Both the position numbers and the translations under genes were made by a program. From Candidatus Pseudobutyricicoccus lothianensis (GTDB taxonomy: Bacteria > Bacillota > Clostridia > Oscillospirales > Butyricicoccaceae), in contig CAJFRA010000002.1 in the NCBI GenBank assembly GCA_904419295.1, positions 141,683 to 205,682 of the forward strand: 64,000 nt of DNA. Direction: 5' to 3'. Each line of letters begins with the position of its first letter. Position 1 is the stretch's first letter. Shown here in pieces: positions 34,074 through 43,052 of the stretch. Below the pieces are notes generated by a model. It made no database searches. It was not told where the DNA came from and saw only the letters and a list, made by a program, of their open reading frames with translations.

Positions 34074-35405
34074 TCAGCGGCTTTGCTTCTTTTTGTAATA
34101 GTACACCGGCAGGCCGATCAGTGTCAAGCCGATGCCCACCAGAGATTGGCCGGGAGAGGACAAGATAGTGCTGCCCAAGATGTAGGCCGCCCCCAGCACG
34201 CCCACGATGGGTGTCAGCGGGTAGAGGGGGACCCGGTAGGGCCCTTTTTTGTCCGGGTGCTTTTTGCGCAGCAGGAACACGCCAAACACGCCCATGGCGA
34301 AAAAGATCCACAGCACAAAGATGAGCAGGTCCGTCAGGGTGTTGAAAGAGCCCGACAGGATGTAGGCCGCCGCCAACACACACTGGAGGATCAGCGCATT
34401 GCAGGGCGTTTGGAATTTGGGGTGCAGCTTGCCCAGCACACGGCTGAACGGCAGCTTGTCCTGCTTGCCCATGGCCAGGGGCACCCGGGCGGCTGTCATC
34501 AGGTAGCCGTTCAGCGCGCCGAATACCGAGACCATGATGCCGATGGTGATAAAGGTGGCGCCGCCTTGGCCGAACAGGGCCACTGCCGCCTCTGCCCCCG
34601 GTGTGGCGGATGCGACCACCGTTTCATAGGGCAGCACCTTGAAGATGGCCAGGTTGAACAGCGCATAGACCAATACTACAAAGGAGACGCCGAGGGCGAT
34701 GACCTTGGGCAGGTTCTTGCCTGGGTTCTTCAGTTCGCCCGCCATGTTGGTCACGCCGATCCACCCGTCATAGGCCCACAGCGTGCTGAGGATGGCGGCG
34801 CCGAACCCGGTGGCCGACATCCCGCCGCCTGCCTGGGTGAAATCCGGCACCAGGGTGGAAAAAACGCCGAACCCGATGATGGCGGCCACCGGGATCAGCT
34901 TGCCCACAGTGGACAGCGTCTGGATGACGCCCCCGTATTGGGTGGACAAAATGTTCATCGCCAACAGGAACGCCATCACGGCGATGGCCACCACTTTTTG
35001 CTGCCCGCCAGTCATGGGGCAAAAAATGGCGGCATAGGTGGCAAAGGCAATGGCCTGGGCCGCGATGCTGGCCGGATAAGAGATGATGGTCTGCACCCAG
35101 CCCAGCAGATAGCCCCACACATCGCCGTACAGATCCTGCAGATAGGTGTACAGGCCCCCCGTCTTGGGAATGGCCGAAGCCACCTCTGCCACAGAAAGGG
35201 CGGCGGCCAACGTGATCAGGCCGCCGGCCACCCAGGCCAACAAAGAGCCCACCGGCGACCCAGCCTGCTCCAGCACGATGCTGGGTTTGAGGAAAATGCC
35301 GCTGCCAATGATCATGCCCACCACGATCGCCAAGGCTTGGACAAACGACAGCGTGCGGTTTTGACCCTGGGGCGTGCTTGCCCCTTCTCTCGATGGTTTT
35401 GCCAA
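34074..35405 (-). CDS. APC-superfamily amino-acid permease
   Basis: This 443-residue secondary transporter has about twelve hydrophobic helices. The first helix motif GMIIGSGIFLKPS is the substrate-binding GSG of the LAT/APC family, and the loops resemble Ser/Thr exchanger or SteT-type proteins. It imports or exchanges amino acids across the cytoplasmic membrane; specificity is unknown. It is followed by the hypothetical lipoprotein. Confidence 0.92.
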   Translation of the reverse strand: MAKPSREGASTPQGQNRTLSFVQALAIVVGMIIGSGIFLKPSIVLEQAGSPVGSLLAWVAGGLITLAAALSVAEVASAIPKTGGLYTYLQDLYGDVWGYLLGWVQTIISYPASIAAQAIAFATYAAIFCPMTGGQQKVVAIAVMAFLLAMNILSTQYGGVIQTLSTVGKLIPVAAIIGFGVFSTLVPDFTQAGGGMSATGFGAAILSTLWAYDGWIGVTNMAGELKNPGKNLPKVIALGVSFVVLVYALFNLAIFKVLPYETVVASATPGAEAAVALFGQGGATFITIGIMVSVFGALNGYLMTAARVPLAMGKQDKLPFSRVLGKLHPKFQTPCNALILQCVLAAAYILSGSFNTLTDLLIFVLWIFFAMGVFGVFLLRKKHPDKKGPYRVPLYPLTPIVGVLGAAYILGSTILSSPGQSLVGIGLTLIGLPVYYYKKKQSR

Positions 35406-35553
35406 CTGCTTTTCAACTCCTCTTTTTCTAATTGTGAAAACCCCTTACTTTGTGATTAATTTCACATTATAACGGACAGCGCGCTTATTTTCCAGCTTTT
35501 TTTCTCACATTTTTCAGAAAATCGCCCATTTGCTGTCCATAGGCCGTTTGGCG

Positions 35554-35589
35554 CACAAAAAAACAGCCCGGCGGCTTTGGCCAGGCTGT
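35554..35589 (-). terminator. Terminator downstream of nrdG
   Basis: ACAGCC/GGCTGT arms enclose an inner GC-rich hairpin and are followed on the minus strand by a long T run. Confidence 0.7.
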
Positions 35590-35615
35590 CAACAGCGGCG
35601 GTCTTTGGGCCGCTG

Positions 35616-36104
35616 TCATGGATTCCTTTGTTTCAGCTGGATCACCCGCTGGTTGGCGCTGCCCCGGTATTGCAGGGTCAGGTCCCGCTGGGCTTCGATG
35701 TATGGCCCGTCGATCAACACATCGCACAGGGCCAACAGTTCCCCCACTGCCGGGCGCTGCCCAGCCATTTCTTCCAGCTGTTCCAGGGTATAGCCGGAAT
35801 AGACCACCAGGTCTTTGATGTAGGGGCGCAGGCGGCGGGCCAGTGTGCACAGGGCCTCCGGCTGGCAAAAAGGTTCGCCGCCGGAAAACGTCACCCCCTG
35901 CAGCAGCGGGTCTTCCCGCACTTGGGCCACGATCTCATCCAGATCCGCCTCATACCCGCCCTCAAAGGGATGGGTCTGGGGGTTGTGGCAGCCGGGGCAG
36001 CCATGGGGGCAGCCCTGGACGAATACCACATAGCGGATGCCTGGCCCATCCACGATGGATTCCTGCACCACGCCGCTCAGGCGCAGCGGCCGGTCAGATG
36101 CCAT
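35616..36104 (-). CDS. nrdG: Anaerobic ribonucleotide reductase activase NrdG
   Basis: This 162-residue radical SAM activase generates the glycyl radical on class III ribonucleotide reductase. The cluster motif CPHGCPGC uses Cys32, Cys36 and Cys39, the standard CxxxCxxC, within VFVQGCPHGCPGCHNPQTH. Its ATG lies 11 nt inside the preceding 52-codon gene, so the two are translationally coupled. The gene order nrdD, radical-segment gene, nrdG places activase and its substrate peptide next to each other. Confidence 0.95.
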   Translation of the reverse strand: MASDRPLRLSGVVQESIVDGPGIRYVVFVQGCPHGCPGCHNPQTHPFEGGYEADLDEIVAQVREDPLLQGVTFSGGEPFCQPEALCTLARRLRPYIKDLVVYSGYTLEQLEEMAGQRPAVGELLALCDVLIDGPYIEAQRDLTLQYRGSANQRVIQLKQRNP

Positions 36105-36252
36105 GCTTCACCCGGTCCCGCTCTTCGGCCCGCTTGGCGTTGTTGAACCGGTCGGTGGTGCCCACCAGATACCCGGTGATCCGGCGGATGCGCTCAAACT
36201 TGACGCCTTCGCCCACGACCTGCACTTTGTTTTCCTTGGTCTTTACAGTCAT
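36094..36252 (-). CDS. Separate glycyl-radical segment of class III ribonucleotide reductase
   Basis: This 52-residue ORF is too short for most gene callers. Its middle RIRRITGYLVGTTDRFNNAKRAEERDRVKHG aligns with the extreme C terminus of E. coli NrdD (RRVCGYLG...FNAGKQEEVKRRVKH), the loop that carries the glycyl radical; Gly27 in RITGY is the expected radical site. The large NrdD protein upstream lacks this segment. GGGAGAAG precedes the ATG at 36252. The stop overlaps the start of nrdG. It therefore most likely supplies the radical domain in trans. Confidence 0.88.
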   Translation of the reverse strand: MTVKTKENKVQVVGEGVKFERIRRITGYLVGTTDRFNNAKRAEERDRVKHGI

Positions 36253-36304
36253 ACGTCTTCTCCCTTTCGCGAAATATCAAAACATTATGTAAAAATCAGA
36301 TAAA

Positions 36305-38641
36305 TCATTCAATTCCGTAGAAATTTGGCATACCGGGGTACTTTTTGCGCAGCTCCCGCAAAGTCTCCACCGGCACGCCTTCCCCTTCCCGGCGGCCGCA
36401 GCGGGGGCACACATCGTCGATGATGCCCGTGTAGCCGCACACCGGGTCCCGGTCCACCGGGTGGTTCACCGAACCATAGCCCACCCCCGCTTCTTTCATA
36501 TAGCGGATGATGGCTTCAAAGGCCTCCAGGTTTTTGCACACGTCGCCATCCAGCTCCACATAGCTGATGTGGCCGGCATTGGTCAGCGCGTGATACGGGG
36601 CCTCCAGCTGGATCTTTTCAAAGGCGCGGATGGGGTAATACACCGGCACATGGAAGGAGTTGGTGTAATACTCCCGGTCGGTGATGCCGGGCCGCTCGCC
36701 GTACAGCTTCCGGTCGATGCGGACGAACCGGCCGGAAAGCCCTTCGGCCGGCGTGGCCAGCAGGGTGAAATTCAGCCCGGTCTTGGCAGATTCCTCATCG
36801 GTGCGCTGCCGCATGTGGCCAATGATCTCCAGCCCCAGCTTTTGGCTTTCCGGGCTTTCGCCGTGGTGTTTGCCCGTCAGGGCCACCAGGGTCTCCGCCA
36901 GGCCGATGAAGCCCACGCTCAGCGTGCCGTGCTTGAGCACTTCGCCCACCGAATCGTCCACATCCAGCTTTTCGCTGTCGATCCACACGCCCTGCCCCAT
37001 GAGGAAGGGGTAGTTGCGGCATTTTTTGGCCGCTTGGATCTTGAACCGGTGGAGCAGCTGCCGGAAGACCAGGTCGATGCGCTCATCCAGCAGCCGGTAG
37101 AACTTGTCCAGATCGCCCCTTGCCTCCATGCCGATGCGGGGCAGATTGATGGATGTAAAGCTCAAATTGCCCCGGCCGCAGGTCACTTCCCGCTCCGGGT
37201 CGTACACGTTGCCCATCACCCGGGTGCGGCAGCCCATATAAGCCACTTCGGTGTTGTAATCCCCGGGCTTGTAATATTGCAGGTTGAAGGGTGCATCCAA
37301 AAAGCTGAAATTGGGAAACAGGCGCTTGGCCGATGTGCGGATGGCCAGCTGGAACAGGTCGTAATTGGGGTCCTGGGGGTTGTAGTTGATCCCTTCTTTC
37401 ACTTTGAAGATCTGCACCGGGAAGATCGGCGTCTCTCCATTGCCCAGGCCTGCGTCGGTGGCCAGCAACAGGTTGCGCATCACCATCCGTCCCTCCGGGG
37501 AGGTATCCGTGCCATAGTTCACCGAGCTGAAGGGCACCTGGGCCCCGGCCCGGGAATTCATGGTGTTCAAGTTGTGCACCAGGGCCTCCATGGCCTGGTA
37601 AGTGGCCTTGTCCGTCTCTGCCAGGGCAGTCTCCACCGCCGTGTCGTGGGCCTGCAGGCCGTCCTGCTCCGTCAGGGTCTGGCCGCCGATCTGCCGCCCG
37701 GTGAGCCATTGGGCCAAGCGGCTGCCGTAGGCCTGCTGGTCCCCCATGGTCACATCCGGCCCCACCTGCTCCTTGGCTTGGGCCGCCAGATCTTGCCCCT
37801 GTTGGTAGTGCAGGCCGTAGCGGCCTGCCAGATACTGCCCTAGCCCTTTGAAATACTCTTTGCGGAAGGTCTTGGCCACCCCCGGCGCCATGGAAAAATC
37901 AAAGTTGGGGATGGCTTGTCCGCCGTGCATCTCGTTTTGATTTGCCTGGATGGCGATGCAGCCCAGGGCGGAATAGCTCTGGATGCCCGCCGGCTCCCGC
38001 AGGTAGCCATGGCCCGTGGAAAAGCCGTTGTGGAACAGCTTCAGCAGGTCGATCTGGCAGCAGGTCTCTGTCAGCATATAAAAATCCTTGTCGTGGATGT
38101 GGATGTCGCCATTGATGTGGGCGGCGGCCACATCCCGGGGCAGGATGTAGTTGTCCACAAAGTATTTCGCGCCCTCCGAACCGTATTTCAGCATGGTCCC
38201 CATGGAGGTATCTGCATCGATGTTGGCGTTTTCCCGCTTGATGTCGGCGTCTGCCGCATAGGAAAACGTCAGCTCCTTGTAGATCTCCATCAGATCCGTC
38301 TCCGATTGGCGGATCTTGGCATGCTCTGCCCGGTAGAGGATATAGGCTTTTGCCGTCTTGGCATAGCCCGCCTGGATCAGCGCTTCTTCCACCAGATCCT
38401 GCACTTGCTCCACCGTGGGGATCTGCCCGCTGGGGATGGCTCTGACCACCCGGCGGGCCAGCTCGTCAATGGCGCCAGGGGGCAGCACCTCTTCCCGGGT
38501 GGCCACATGGGCTTTGCGAATGGCCTCCCGGATCTTTCCGGCGTCAAAGGGCACCACATCGCCGCTGCGCTTGCGGATGGAAACAGGGCCCGCCCAGGTG
38601 GCTGTGCTTTTTTTCACAGGGATCCGCTTTGGGACCGACAT
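36305..38641 (-). CDS. nrdD: Anaerobic ribonucleoside-triphosphate reductase NrdD, large part
   Basis: This 778-residue class III reductase subunit makes deoxynucleotides without oxygen. It has an N-terminal ATP-cone (about residues 20-115, IRKRSGDVVPFDAGKIREAI), the ten-stranded barrel with ALGCIAIQANQNEMHGGQA and FSSVNYGTD, and a C-terminal zinc site built from CGYTG and CPRC. After the zinc site the protein ends GMPNFYGIE with no RxxGY glycyl-radical motif; that motif is in the next small gene, 52 nt downstream. The ATG at 38641 has GGAGG; the frame to 38773 was rejected. Two NrdR boxes lie upstream. Confidence 0.95.
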   Translation of the reverse strand: MSVPKRIPVKKSTATWAGPVSIRKRSGDVVPFDAGKIREAIRKAHVATREEVLPPGAIDELARRVVRAIPSGQIPTVEQVQDLVEEALIQAGYAKTAKAYILYRAEHAKIRQSETDLMEIYKELTFSYAADADIKRENANIDADTSMGTMLKYGSEGAKYFVDNYILPRDVAAAHINGDIHIHDKDFYMLTETCCQIDLLKLFHNGFSTGHGYLREPAGIQSYSALGCIAIQANQNEMHGGQAIPNFDFSMAPGVAKTFRKEYFKGLGQYLAGRYGLHYQQGQDLAAQAKEQVGPDVTMGDQQAYGSRLAQWLTGRQIGGQTLTEQDGLQAHDTAVETALAETDKATYQAMEALVHNLNTMNSRAGAQVPFSSVNYGTDTSPEGRMVMRNLLLATDAGLGNGETPIFPVQIFKVKEGINYNPQDPNYDLFQLAIRTSAKRLFPNFSFLDAPFNLQYYKPGDYNTEVAYMGCRTRVMGNVYDPEREVTCGRGNLSFTSINLPRIGMEARGDLDKFYRLLDERIDLVFRQLLHRFKIQAAKKCRNYPFLMGQGVWIDSEKLDVDDSVGEVLKHGTLSVGFIGLAETLVALTGKHHGESPESQKLGLEIIGHMRQRTDEESAKTGLNFTLLATPAEGLSGRFVRIDRKLYGERPGITDREYYTNSFHVPVYYPIRAFEKIQLEAPYHALTNAGHISYVELDGDVCKNLEAFEAIIRYMKEAGVGYGSVNHPVDRDPVCGYTGIIDDVCPRCGRREGEGVPVETLRELRKKYPGMPNFYGIE

Positions 38642-38824
38642 AAAAAAACCTCCTTCATCCCGGAGGCCGCTGGGCAGCGCTGGGCCGCCCCATGGTATTG
38701 ATCCATTTTCTCCAAACCTCCGTGATCGGTGGCGGCAGCCGGCAACCGGCCGGCGCAGTGCCCGTGCAAGCAAAGGAACATCCCTTCATCATCACTATAT
38801 CATGCGCCCCTTTTTGCAACCGCC

Positions 38825-38840
38825 ACACTATATCTTGTGT
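38825..38840. promoter_or_regulatory. NrdR box 1
   Basis: ACACTATATCTTGTGT matches the NrdR consensus (ACACwATATATwGTGT) at all but one position. It covers the probable minus-strand -10 TATAGT of nrdD. NrdR represses ribonucleotide reductase genes when dATP is plentiful. Confidence 0.85.
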
Positions 38841-38854
38841 CATCCAATTTGCTC

Positions 38855-38870
38855 AAACTGTATCTATAGT
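38855..38870. promoter_or_regulatory. NrdR box 2
   Basis: AAACTGTATCTATAGT is a weaker box whose dyad centre is 31 bp (three helical turns) from box 1, the spacing expected of paired NrdR sites. Confidence 0.65.
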
Positions 38871-39149
38871 AATTCAGCGGCGGCAAAAAAGCAAGGGCTT
38901 TTTGACGGAACCTGCCGGCTGAAATTCCAATTCGTTCTAGCCGCCCCCCTACAAAGCCCCGCGGATCAAGGGCTGGGTATTTTTCCCAGCCTCCAAAAAA
39001 ATTTTTTCCCCCTTTTTCGTGAAACATGTTTCACGATCTCCCTTTTTTCCGCTCTGTTGAATCCTCTCAAAAAATACGTTCCGTCGACAGTATGGAGCCC
39101 CTATTTTTTGGAATTTTCTCACCGGTGCTATCCTGCTGCCGGCAGGCGC
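38871..39149. other. Intergenic region upstream of nrdD
   Basis: No gene is supported. It contains the perfect palindrome at 39018-39035 and otherwise low-complexity T- and A-rich sequence ending at the terminator of the SLH gene. Confidence 0.6.
39018..39035. promoter_or_regulatory. Perfect 18-bp palindrome CGTGAAACATGTTTCACG
   Basis: The two half sites GTGAAACA and TGTTTCAC are those of ParB parS sites but in swapped order. It could be an operator for an unknown dimeric regulator, about 380 bp upstream of nrdD. Confidence 0.5.
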
Positions 39150-39186
39150 AAAAACCCCCTGGCAGGCTTGTTGTGCCCGCCAGGGG
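39150..39186 (-). terminator. Terminator after the SLH-domain gene
   Basis: The stem CCCCTGGC.GGC/GCC.GCCAGGGG is followed by a T run on the minus strand. Confidence 0.8.
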
Positions 39187-39214
39187 ATCGTGGATGGGGT
39201 AACGTTGCTGCTGC

Positions 39215-41083
39215 CTATCGGGTGGCGATGACGATGCGCACCCGGCCGCCGGCGCTGCCGCTTTGGTCGTAGTAGCCCTTGAGGGTATAGCCCTGGGACA
39301 CCGCCGACAAATTGGTGGCATCGTAATGGCTGCCATCTTTGATATAGACCTGTACTTCATCGGCCACCAGGTATTTCTGGTTGCCGGCCATCACCGACAG
39401 GTCGGAGACCGAGGTGATGGTGATCTCCGGCAGGTTCTTCATACTGCGCACCTGGCCGTCGTCATCGTAATAGAAGACGGCAGGCCCGTTTTTCACATTG
39501 TAAATGGTGGAGCCAGTGACCACGCCCTGCTGGCCATTCAGCAGGTATTCATAAGTGCCGCTGAGCGTCCAGTTGCCGTCGCCGTAATCTTCGTCGATCT
39601 CTTCGGCGCTGGTGATGATGCCATAGGCCCCCAGGTCGCCGGTGGCGTCGTTCAGGATCAAGTGGCTGATGGCGCCGGTGCTATCCAGCGCATAAAAGCG
39701 CACATCGGTGTTTTCCAGCTCCGCGCTGGCCAGGCGGGACGGATAGATCACCTTGATGGCGCCATCCTCGTCGCTGTCGATGATCTGCACATCTTCGGCC
39801 ACTTCCAGTTCGCCGATCCGCTTGCCGTCGCTGCTGACTTTGCCGCTCAGCCGCTTGGAAGACAGGCTCTTGGCTACGGCTGTGCCGTCCTCATAGTTGG
39901 CATAAACCAGCGCGCCTTCCTTAAAGTCGACGCCGCCGCTGTCCAGCTGGCGGGTGATGCCGTCGGTGCAGGCCACCTGGACCATCTGCCGGGTCTCGCT
40001 CTTGCCCGTGCTGGTCTGGTAGGTCTGGGTCTCTATCCCGGTGACCACGCCATAGACTTCGCCGTTGGCCACCTCTGCCGATTGGACGCCCACTACCTCG
40101 CCGTTCATGCCCAGCAGCAGCGTCACCGTATCGCCGATGGAGAATGCCCCCATATCCGAAAGCTGGTAGGCTGCATCGGAGGAAGAGACCGTATACTGGT
40201 TGCCGCCCACCGTGACTGCCGTAGGCGCTGCGGTGCCCGGGCTTGCCGCGGTGTAGATGCCGGTGGCCCGGTTGTGGTAGATCCACACGGTGCGCAGGTT
40301 CTCATTGTAGTAATAGACGTCATAGGCCGCGGCCGACGCCAGCGAGGCGCTGGCGCCATTGCGGTACACTGTGATGTTGTCGCCGCTGAACGGCAGGTTC
40401 AGGCTGCCCGTCTCTGTGATATAGGGTCCTTCCATCCCGTCGGAGACCAGCTGGGCATAGTCCAGGACCCCGGCCTCGCTCACCGGATAGCCCAATGTGG
40501 CGCCATAATACTGGCCTTCTTTGGTCTTGGCCTCCATCAGGTTGTAGAAAATATTCATGCAGTCGCCCCGGGTCAAATATTGCCCCTGGCCCTTTGTCAC
40601 ATTGTCCCCCAGGCCCAGGGCCTGGTATTTGGCCAGCTGGGCGGCCGGGTAGCTGCCCGTCAAATCGGCGGATGTATAGCCCAGCATCCGCAGCAGGGCT
40701 GCCGCCGCTTCCTCGGTGGTGATGGAATTGTCCGGCCGGAACGTGCCATCCATATAGCCGTTGACCCAGCCGTTGTCCACCGCCACTTTCACATAGCCCG
40801 CTGCCCAATGCTGGTAAGTCACATCCCGGAAGGGGGATATGCCCATGGCGCTGCCCACCGTGTCTTTGTGGCTGGAGGCCGCCACCATCATTTTGGCAAA
40901 CTGGGCCCGTGTCACCAGGCCGGAAAGGTTCATATCCCCTTTTTCGTCGCCTGTGATGATGCCCATCATGCGGATGGTCTGTTCCACCATCTGCTGGCTG
41001 GGCGCCGAGGCAGCCCGGGCCGGCAGGGCCAGGGGTCCCAGCAGCATACAGCAAGCCAGCAGCGCTGAAATTGTCTTTTTCAT
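39215..41083 (-). CDS. Secreted SLH-domain protein, 622 aa
   Basis: The protein has a cleavable signal peptide (MKKTISALLACCMLLGPLALPARA) and S-layer-homology repeats in about residues 35-150, including FRDVTYQHWAAGYVKVAVDNGWVNGYMDGTFRPDNSITTEEAAAALLRML. SLH repeats anchor proteins to pyruvylated cell-wall polymers. The remaining 450 residues are beta-rich, acidic and unassigned. The ATG at 41083 fits the signal peptide; the frame to 41116 was rejected. It lies 29 nt after the ABC permease of the efflux operon on the same strand and may be cotranscribed. Confidence 0.85.
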   Translation of the reverse strand: MKKTISALLACCMLLGPLALPARAASAPSQQMVEQTIRMMGIITGDEKGDMNLSGLVTRAQFAKMMVAASSHKDTVGSAMGISPFRDVTYQHWAAGYVKVAVDNGWVNGYMDGTFRPDNSITTEEAAAALLRMLGYTSADLTGSYPAAQLAKYQALGLGDNVTKGQGQYLTRGDCMNIFYNLMEAKTKEGQYYGATLGYPVSEAGVLDYAQLVSDGMEGPYITETGSLNLPFSGDNITVYRNGASASLASAAAYDVYYYNENLRTVWIYHNRATGIYTAASPGTAAPTAVTVGGNQYTVSSSDAAYQLSDMGAFSIGDTVTLLLGMNGEVVGVQSAEVANGEVYGVVTGIETQTYQTSTGKSETRQMVQVACTDGITRQLDSGGVDFKEGALVYANYEDGTAVAKSLSSKRLSGKVSSDGKRIGELEVAEDVQIIDSDEDGAIKVIYPSRLASAELENTDVRFYALDSTGAISHLILNDATGDLGAYGIITSAEEIDEDYGDGNWTLSGTYEYLLNGQQGVVTGSTIYNVKNGPAVFYYDDDGQVRSMKNLPEITITSVSDLSVMAGNQKYLVADEVQVYIKDGSHYDATNLSAVSQGYTLKGYYDQSGSAGGRVRIVIATR

Positions 41084-41112
41084 CGGTTTTCTTCTTCTCT
41101 CCTTCCTCTCGA

Positions 41113-42309
41113 TCAATCGTGGCGCAGTGCGTCGATGGGGTTGAGCCGCGCTGCTTTGCGGGCCGGCAGATAGCCAAACAGCACGCCGATGCCCGCCGAG
41201 ATGCCAAAGGCCACCAAGATGGAATTCATCGTGGGCACCACGCTCATATTTTCCCCCAGGCCTATGGCGATCATCTGGGTGGCCACGGCCGAAAGGCCAT
41301 AGCCTGCGGCAATACCCAGCAGGCCGCCGATGGCGCTGGTGGTGCCCGCTTCGATGATGAACTGCCGCATGATATGGCGGCGTTTGGCCCCCAAGGCCTT
41401 TCGAATGCCGATCTCCCGTGTCCGTTCAGTGACAGAGACCAGCATGATGTTCATAATGCCGATGCCGCCTACCACCAGGGAAATGGCGGCGATGCCCGTT
41501 AGGATGCTGATCATGATATTCAGCATGCTGTCCATCTGATCCAGCATTTCTGTCATGCTGTAGACATAGTAGGCGTCGTCGGAACCGAAGATCTCCGAAA
41601 GCTCTTCTTCGATCACCGCCTGGCCTGCCAGCACTGTGTCCTCCGATGTGGCAGAAAAGGAAAAGGAGGTAAAATTGCCCTGCATGGAGATCTGGCCGGC
41701 AATGGTATAGGGGATATAAATGGTATTGTCGCTGCCGTATTCCGCACCGTCTGCCGACTGCTCCAGCGTGCCCACTACAGTAAAGGGCAGGCCCATGATC
41801 TTGACCGTCTGGCCCACGCCCTGGCCTTGGAAATAGGTGTCGTTCAGGTAGCTGCCGATGACGCACACGTTCTTCCGCCGGAGCACATCCACATATTGGA
41901 GGAACCGGCCCTGGGCCACTTCGCTGTGGTTGATCTTGTCGTAATCTTCGCTGACGCCGGTGATGGAGGTAGAGCTCAGGTTTTCATTGCCCACTTTGGC
42001 GCCGCCCTGCACGCTCACCGAGGGGGAGACCATGGCCAGGGTATCCGGGTTGTCTTCTACCAGCTGGAACATGTCGTCCACTGAGACTGTCCGGTTGCCG
42101 CCGCCGCGGCCGAAGACCTCTGCATAGATCAGGTTGGTGCCCATGCTCTCAAAGGTATCCACCATGTAGGTCTCCATGCCGTTGCCCAGGCCCACGATGA
42201 CCATGACTGCCGCCACGCCGATGATGATGCCCAGCATGGTCAGCAGCGAGCGGGCCTTGCTGGACAAGATGCTTTTGATGGCCATGCGGAAGGATTGAGA
42301 AAATGTCAT
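41113..42309 (-). CDS. MacB-type ABC transporter permease
   Basis: This 398-residue protein has the MacB/FtsX topology: one N-terminal helix, a large extracytoplasmic domain (about residues 45-270) and three C-terminal helices. The loop [26 protein letters not shown] is the ATPase-coupling motif of FtsX permeases. The start overlaps the end of the ATPase gene by 4 nt. With the adaptor and ATPase it forms a tripartite mechanotransmission-type exporter as known in Gram-positive bacteria for peptides or antimicrobials. Substrate is unknown. Confidence 0.92.
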   Translation of the reverse strand: MTFSQSFRMAIKSILSSKARSLLTMLGIIIGVAAVMVIVGLGNGMETYMVDTFESMGTNLIYAEVFGRGGGNRTVSVDDMFQLVEDNPDTLAMVSPSVSVQGGAKVGNENLSSTSITGVSEDYDKINHSEVAQGRFLQYVDVLRRKNVCVIGSYLNDTYFQGQGVGQTVKIMGLPFTVVGTLEQSADGAEYGSDNTIYIPYTIAGQISMQGNFTSFSFSATSEDTVLAGQAVIEEELSEIFGSDDAYYVYSMTEMLDQMDSMLNIMISILTGIAAISLVVGGIGIMNIMLVSVTERTREIGIRKALGAKRRHIMRQFIIEAGTTSAIGGLLGIAAGYGLSAVATQMIAIGLGENMSVVPTMNSILVAFGISAGIGVLFGYLPARKAARLNPIDALRHD

Positions 42310-43052
42310 GCGCCGGCCACCTCCTCATCCGGGTTCACCACCGCTTCCCGCCGGTCGGCGGGGCCGTCGTACACCACCCGGCCGTCTTCCAGGCGGATGA
42401 TCCGCTGGGCCTGGCGGGCGATGCTGTTGTCGTGGGTGATGAGCACGATGGTGTTGCCCTCCTGGTGCAGTTCCTGGAGCAGGTGGAGCACATCCCGGCC
42501 AGTGTGGGAATCCAGGGCGCCGGTGGGTTCGTCGGCCAAGATCACCGAGGGGTTGTTGGCCAACGCCCGGGCGATGGAGACACGCTGCTGCTGGCCTCCG
42601 GAAAGCTGGGAGGGCTTGTGGCGCACTTTGTCCCCCAGGCCCACCCGCTCCAGCACGGCCCGGGCCCGCTCCACCCTTTCATGGCGGGGCAGCCCGGCAT
42701 ACATCATGGAGACTTCCACATTCTCCAGCAGGTTCAGTTTGGGCAGCAAGTTGTACTGCTGGAAGATAAAGCCCAGTGTCTGGTTGCGGATGTCTGCCAG
42801 GTCGTCGTCATCCATGCGGCTGACGTCGATGCCCCGGAGCAGATACTGGCCGGCGGTGGGCACATCCAAACAGCCGATGATGTTCATACAGGTGGATTTG
42901 CCCGAGCCCGACTGGCCCACAATGGCCACGAACTCGCCTTGGTAGATCTTCATGGAGATGCCGTCGGCCGCGTGGACTTCGCTGTCGCCCATGTGGTAGA
43001 TCTTATAGACATTGCGGAATTCGATCAAAGGGATCGCTGCGGTGTTCATCAC
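42306..43052 (-). CDS. MacB/LolD-type ABC transporter ATPase
   Basis: This 248-residue ATPase contains Walker [10 protein letters not shown], signature [15 protein letters not shown] and Walker [14 protein letters not shown], with the TGALD form typical of the LolD/MacB subgroup. It overlaps both neighbours by 4 nt (adaptor upstream, permease downstream), so the three genes are translationally coupled. Confidence 0.95.
   Translation of the reverse strand: MMNTAAIPLIEFRNVYKIYHMGDSEVHAADGISMKIYQGEFVAIVGQSGSGKSTCMNIIGCLDVPTAGQYLLRGIDVSRMDDDDLADIRNQTLGFIFQQYNLLPKLNLLENVEVSMMYAGLPRHERVERARAVLERVGLGDKVRHKPSQLSGGQQQRVSIARALANNPSVILADEPTGALDSHTGRDVLHLLQELHQEGNTIVLITHDNSIARQAQRIIRLEDGRVVYDGPADRREAVVNPDEEVAGA

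Noticed and set aside
36281..36304. Readthrough of the NrdD stop (TGA) as selenocysteine
   Set aside because: The codons after it give no RxxGY loop and the true radical segment starts at its own ATG in another place.
39018..39035. ParB parS site
   Set aside because: The half sites are in the opposite order to the parS consensus.
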